DNA of 48,859 bases, taken from positions 1-48,859 of the forward strand of contig DYOQ01000018.1 in the NCBI GenBank assembly GCA_020720455.1. Reading direction: 5' to 3'. Position 1 is the first letter of the stretch, and every line of letters begins with the position of its first letter. Below the pieces are notes generated by a model. It saw only the letters and a list, made by a program, of their open reading frames with translations, was not told the origin of the DNA and ran no database searches. This DNA comes from Bdellovibrio sp. Lineage in GTDB: Bacteria > Bdellovibrionota > Bacteriovoracia > Bacteriovoracales > Bacteriovoracaceae. Positions 45,929-48,859 of this stretch are shown in pieces. The position numbers and the translations under genes are program-made.

Positions 45929-46213
45929 ATGAGATTTATTCTACTTTTTATTCTTTTGAGTTTACCTTTTGCAACTACGATTTCAGTTGAGGAGTCTTTG
46001 CAGGAGCTTTTAGAGCAAAAAGATCTGCAAGAAGATGGAAATGGTGAGATCAATACCAAAATTGCCAAGAGACTTTTAAAATCATTAACGTTACGATCTC
46101 AGAGTGTTAATCTTGATGATGACAAGTACAAGCATATGCCAAGAGCTTTCAGAGAGAGAATGGAGATGGCGGAATATTTCGCAAAAGAGGCCGCTGTCGA
46201 AAACGAAATATGA
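45929..46213 (+). CDS. small exported protein of unknown function
   Basis: A 94-residue product with a hydrophobic signal (about 17 residues) and a charged helical mature part rich in E, K, L and R. AGGGGG 6-10 bases upstream strongly supports translation. No family is recognised. Its stop codon lies inside the FNR-box-like site of the downstream cytochrome cluster. Confidence 0.6.
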   Translation: MRFILLFILLSLPFATTISVEESLQELLEQKDLQEDGNGEINTKIAKRLLKSLTLRSQSVNLDDDKYKHMPRAFRERMEMAEYFAKEAAVENEI

Positions 46214-46223
46214 TTTAGATCAC
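46210..46223. promoter_or_regulatory. FNR-box-like site before the cytochrome cluster
   Basis: ATGAT-TTAG-ATCAC matches the FNR consensus TTGAT-N4-ATCAA at 8 of 10 defined positions, with a perfect TGAT-N4-ATCA core. It lies 82 bases before the probable start of the beta-barrel gene. A TACTAC hexamer at 46245-46250 is at about the distance expected for a class II FNR promoter but is a poor -10. An inverted repeat TTATAC/GTATAA (46259-46278) follows. The regulator gene at 16377-17087 could be its partner. Confidence 0.4.
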
Positions 46224-46304
46224 CTATTTTGGTTCAAGTAAAGATACTACTTCACAAATTATACCCTAACTAGTATAAGGCAAAAAACCATTCTGGAGTT
46301 CATT

Positions 46305-47540
46305 ATTAAGGCCGTATACTCGTTAACACTGCTTTTTATTTTTCTCTTTGCTCTTTTAATTATGTCTGAATCCGCAATTGCGTTAGTCTCAATTCAAAAC
46401 ACCGTTTCTGGTGGGTACTACAGAGACATTTCTAAGGGTAAGCACTCAACATTATTTTATAATATGAAGCTGAATCAGTTGCAAGATAACGGTTCAGAAA
46501 TATACTTGGATCTTGGTATAAATAATAGTTACGTTCAAGAGGAGTGGGGAACATACCCATATCAAGCGTACTACTCTTTTGTCTATGGTGATGGGTTTGA
46601 CTCTGAACCACAATATAGATCAAAGGTTCAGTTTGGTAGAATTTTTCTCTCTGAGGCATTTTGTGCAGATATTTTTGATGGAGCACATCTTAACCACTAT
46701 ATAAGTTCTACTCGCTGGGTAACAATCTTTGCAGGTGGTCTTCATATTCCAGAAGAGATGAAAACAGATTTTGATAATACGCTCTATGGTGCAATCATTT
46801 CAAATAAGTTTAGTAATGGATCAATTGTAAAAGCTGGCCCTCTTTATGAAGATGGGTTAACAAATGGCCGTACACTTGGCCACGTTATGTTTATGGCACC
46901 ATTTGAAACCATTCCGTGGTCACCAACAGTTCTTGTTAAAGAGCAGTATGATTTTGATAGTTCTAAAAACGATCAATTTTTGGCAGAGGTTGATTTGGTA
47001 AAAGAACAAGTTGGCGTAGACCTCTTTTTTTCTGACATTGTTCCAAGTAATACGCTATTAAGAAAGAGGCGGGCCATTTATGAAATTGTTGCGATATCAA
47101 AGCAGAAAAATGTTGGAGCGACAGTAGATTTAAGAGGTGATATTGATGTTGCATTAAGTGGATCTTTGGCCTCGTTTGATTCTTTAGCAAAAAATAGTGA
47201 GCGCGGTTATGAACTTGAGTTAGCGACCGGTTACTATACAAGAAATCTTTCTGTTAAACCCTATGTTATGTACACAGATTCATTTGGTGGAACTGTTTGG
47301 GATTTTGGGGTTGAGAATTCATATAAGCTAAGTGACATTATCGATATTATTCTTAACGGAAGTGTTGCCAAAATTGAAAAGATAAATGGGATTGAAGGGT
47401 GGGCGCTTCATGCAAGAAGTGGCATAGATTATCGACTAGAGCGGTATTGGAAAACTTTAGTCGCATTAGAGGCAGAGAGAAATTACAGGTTTGATGTCGA
47501 TGCTAGAGCGGTTGTGTACCTTACTCATTATTACTATTAG
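46305..47540 (+). CDS. outer-membrane beta-barrel protein of the cytochrome cluster, probable ATT start
   Basis: Read from ATT 46305 the product is 411 residues with a complete signal peptide: Lys2, a hydrophobic core, and cleavage after SAIA (residue 26). GGAG (46295-46298) is 6 bases upstream of this ATT. The first ATG (46362) is codon 20, lies inside the signal, has no Shine-Dalgarno and would leave the protein without export signal. The mature part alternates polar and hydrophobic residues and ends in aromatic YLTHYYY, as outer-membrane barrels do. It is followed after 9 bases by a seven-haem cytochrome, so it may be the porin sheath of an electron conduit. No specific family is recognised. 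Confidence 0.65.
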   Translation: MKAVYSLTLLFIFLFALLIMSESAIALVSIQNTVSGGYYRDISKGKHSTLFYNMKLNQLQDNGSEIYLDLGINNSYVQEEWGTYPYQAYYSFVYGDGFDSEPQYRSKVQFGRIFLSEAFCADIFDGAHLNHYISSTRWVTIFAGGLHIPEEMKTDFDNTLYGAIISNKFSNGSIVKAGPLYEDGLTNGRTLGHVMFMAPFETIPWSPTVLVKEQYDFDSSKNDQFLAEVDLVKEQVGVDLFFSDIVPSNTLLRKRRAIYEIVAISKQKNVGATVDLRGDIDVALSGSLASFDSLAKNSERGYELELATGYYTRNLSVKPYVMYTDSFGGTVWDFGVENSYKLSDIIDIILNGSVAKIEKINGIEGWALHARSGIDYRLERYWKTLVALEAERNYRFDVDARAVVYLTHYYY

Positions 47541-47549
47541 GAGAGCAAT

Positions 47550-48122
47550 ATGCGTTTAATAACAGTTTGTATATTGATGTTCATCTCTATGACAGCATTT
47601 GCTGGTCCAAAACTTCAGGCTGAATTAAAAATTCTTTTTTCTCATAAAAAACATGCTGCTGCTTTTGAAAAAATTGGAGTAGGCTGTCAAGATTGTCATA
47701 ATTTTTCTTTTAAAAGCATTGAAAAGGGGCCACTTAGCGTTCCGATCGATCAAAAAGAGTTATCGGCCGACAGTAAGGTTTGTCATCAGTGTCATCTTGG
47801 CAAAGTTCCAGTTCCAAAAATTACACAGTGTAATCTTTGTCACGTCGGTGGTGAGCGAGAATTGATGCCAAAGAATCATAATCTTGATTGGAAAAGAAGA
47901 CACGGTACGCTTGCTGCGATTGACAGAGATTCATGTACTAGTTGTCACCAGAAAAATGAGTGTTCTGATTGTCACATGAGAAGAGATAATATGAATCCAA
48001 AAGTGCATCGGCCAAATTTTAGATATTCACACGCAATAAAAGCTAGGATGAATCCTGCTTCATGTACAACATGTCATCGGTATCAAAGTTTTTGTACCGA
48101 TTGTCACACAGGAAAAAGATAA
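47550..48122 (+). CDS. periplasmic seven-haem c-type cytochrome
   Basis: A 190-residue exported protein (cleavage after TAFA, residue 18) with seven CxxCH haem sites, at Cys46, 78, 94, 129, 138, 172 and 182. The first, fifth and last are CQDCH, CSDCH and CTDCH. Conserved-looking His residues upstream of the sites (FSHKKH, KNHNLDW, KVHRPNF, RYSHAIK) suggest bis-histidine coordination. This fits a class III/c7-like electron carrier rather than an enzyme. Shine-Dalgarno AGGAG precedes the ATG. Its stop overlaps the start of the next cytochrome gene. Confidence 0.9.
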   Translation: MRLITVCILMFISMTAFAGPKLQAELKILFSHKKHAAAFEKIGVGCQDCHNFSFKSIEKGPLSVPIDQKELSADSKVCHQCHLGKVPVPKITQCNLCHVGGERELMPKNHNLDWKRRHGTLAAIDRDSCTSCHQKNECSDCHMRRDNMNPKVHRPNFRYSHAIKARMNPASCTTCHRYQSFCTDCHTGKR

Positions 48123-48421
48123 TGTTTAAGTGTAAATTGCCGCTGTTTTTATTCTTATTATTCATTCTTGGATCTTGCGGAGAAGATGCAGAATATGAGG
48201 AGCTAAGTATGCCTAGTGAGCTTCTTACCCAAGATAGACATCCGTATGGTTGGCAGCGAGAGGATTGTTACTCTTGTCATGTTGATGGAAATGTTCACCG
48301 CTATAACAGTCTAAATAAATCTGAAGAGCATATGAATTTAGCAAGGAGCTCTAAGACGCTTTACGGTAGCGATGGCAATATTGGTTGTACAACTTGTCAT
48401 GGGAATAATGGAGTTGAATGA
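48122..48421 (+). CDS. di-haem cytochrome c lipoprotein
   Basis: A 99-residue protein whose ATG overlaps the upstream stop (TAATG). A hydrophobic signal ends in lipobox LGSC (Cys19), and two haem sites follow, CYSCH at 49-53 and CTTCH at 89-93. It should be anchored in a membrane leaflet as part of the electron chain. A longer reading frame exists upstream but would overlap the previous gene and disrupt the signal peptide. Confidence 0.85.
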   Translation: MFKCKLPLFLFLLFILGSCGEDAEYEELSMPSELLTQDRHPYGWQREDCYSCHVDGNVHRYNSLNKSEEHMNLARSSKTLYGSDGNIGCTTCHGNNGVE

Positions 48422-48859
48422 TGAAAATTTTAATTGTTGTTACACTACTTATTTGTTCATCATCACTTCTCGCAGTTAGTGGACAGTTAGACCCACACGG
48501 TAGTAGTTCTGTTGATCATAGAAGTTTAAAACTTTCAGAAAACCAAGCGTGTGCTATTTGTCACTATGAAGAAAAAACTGTTTTAAAAACTCATCAAGAC
48601 GCTGCAAGCAGATGTACCAACTGTCATGGAAAAATGCCTCATAGTGGGATGATTGAACACAAAGATTTGGGTTGTTTGTCTTGTCACCGGCCACACCGAT
48701 TTTCTGTAATAAAGAGCGAGCAAGAGGCAGATAGTTCGATTGCATCTACATCTTTTATCTACGCTCAAAGGAAAGTTAAAAATATTCCTGGTGTTGTGGA
48801 GAGTAAAAGTAAATCCCCAATGCTGGCAAGGCACTGCAAAGAGTGTCATACGGCCATAG
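48418..48859 (+). CDS. exported multihaem cytochrome c, cut by the window end
   Basis: Begins at ATG 48418 or 48421, overlapping the preceding stop (ATGATGA), and is open to the window edge, about 146 residues. A signal peptide (cleavage near LLAVS) is followed by four CxxCH sites (CAICH, CTNCH, CLSCH, CKECH). Additional His residues (HQDAA, HSGMIEH, RPHRF) could be distal ligands. The number of haems in the full protein is unknown. It continues the cytochrome operon. Confidence 0.85.
   Translation, partial: MMKILIVVTLLICSSSLLAVSGQLDPHGSSSVDHRSLKLSENQACAICHYEEKTVLKTHQDAASRCTNCHGKMPHSGMIEHKDLGCLSCHRPHRFSVIKSEQEADSSIASTSFIYAQRKVKNIPGVVESKSKSPMLARHCKECHTAI

Overview
The window is about 49 kb of AT-rich chromosome from a Gram-negative bacterium with an outer membrane: it carries many lipoproteins, a complete type II secretion system, a beta-barrel protein and a TPR lipoprotein of CpoB type. 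The GspN of the Leptospira/deltaproteobacterial type, the ihfA-merR pair and the AT-rich style suggest Bdellovibrionota (Bacteriovorax-like) or a related deltaproteobacterial line. This placement is an inference and no rRNA is present to test it. I saw no insertion sequence, CRISPR array, tRNA or rRNA. No gene-free stretch exceeds 300 bases; the longest (16117-16376) holds a candidate small RNA.

Layout. 1-1957: tail of an unknown gene, a coiled-coil/TPR lipoprotein and a FecR-domain exported protein. 2056-5085: guaB-guaA (GMP synthesis). 5241-5924: unknown lipoprotein followed by a hairpin terminator. 5995-9437: a promoter, a roughly 100-nt leader with overlapping inverted repeats, and two unknown exported proteins (about 257 and 839 aa). 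9465-14061: a compact spermidine operon speD-speE-speB-speA (arginine to agmatine to putrescine to spermidine) whose AdoMet decarboxylase is of the eukaryotic type. 14105-16116: a LytM/M23 peptidase lipoprotein and a convergent unknown lipoprotein. 16255-17522: a candidate CsrB-like small RNA, an FNR-type regulator with all four cluster cysteines at FNR spacing, and hpf. 17542-26697 (minus): an eight-gene B12/PLP-dependent lysine-degradation operon (methionine gamma-lyase-like, kdd, P-loop protein, MutS-like ATPase, kamD, kamE, class III aminotransferase, kce). 26843-27579: ihfA and merR. 27523-42097 (minus): gspCDEFGHIJKLMN followed by ispA. 42318-45867: a long acyl-CoA dehydrogenase and an FG-GAP/ASPIC lipoprotein. 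45929-48859: a small exported protein, an FNR-box-like site, a beta-barrel protein and three multiheme c-type cytochromes, the last cut by the window edge.

How the parts fit. The lysine operon supplies KamDE, Kdd and Kce. The ammonia lyase Kal is absent, and a class III aminotransferase sits in its place, consistent with an acyl-CoA beta-transaminase route to acetoacetyl-CoA. KamA is not in the window. The two accessory ATPase-like proteins probably maintain the aminomutase. The cytochrome/barrel cluster looks like an electron conduit across the outer membrane and may be under FNR control.

The observations most worth following are the small RNA with two CAGGA(A/U)G hairpin loops at 16290-16364, the riboswitch-like leader at 6029-6139, the probable ATT start of the beta-barrel gene, and the eukaryotic-type AdoMet decarboxylase.
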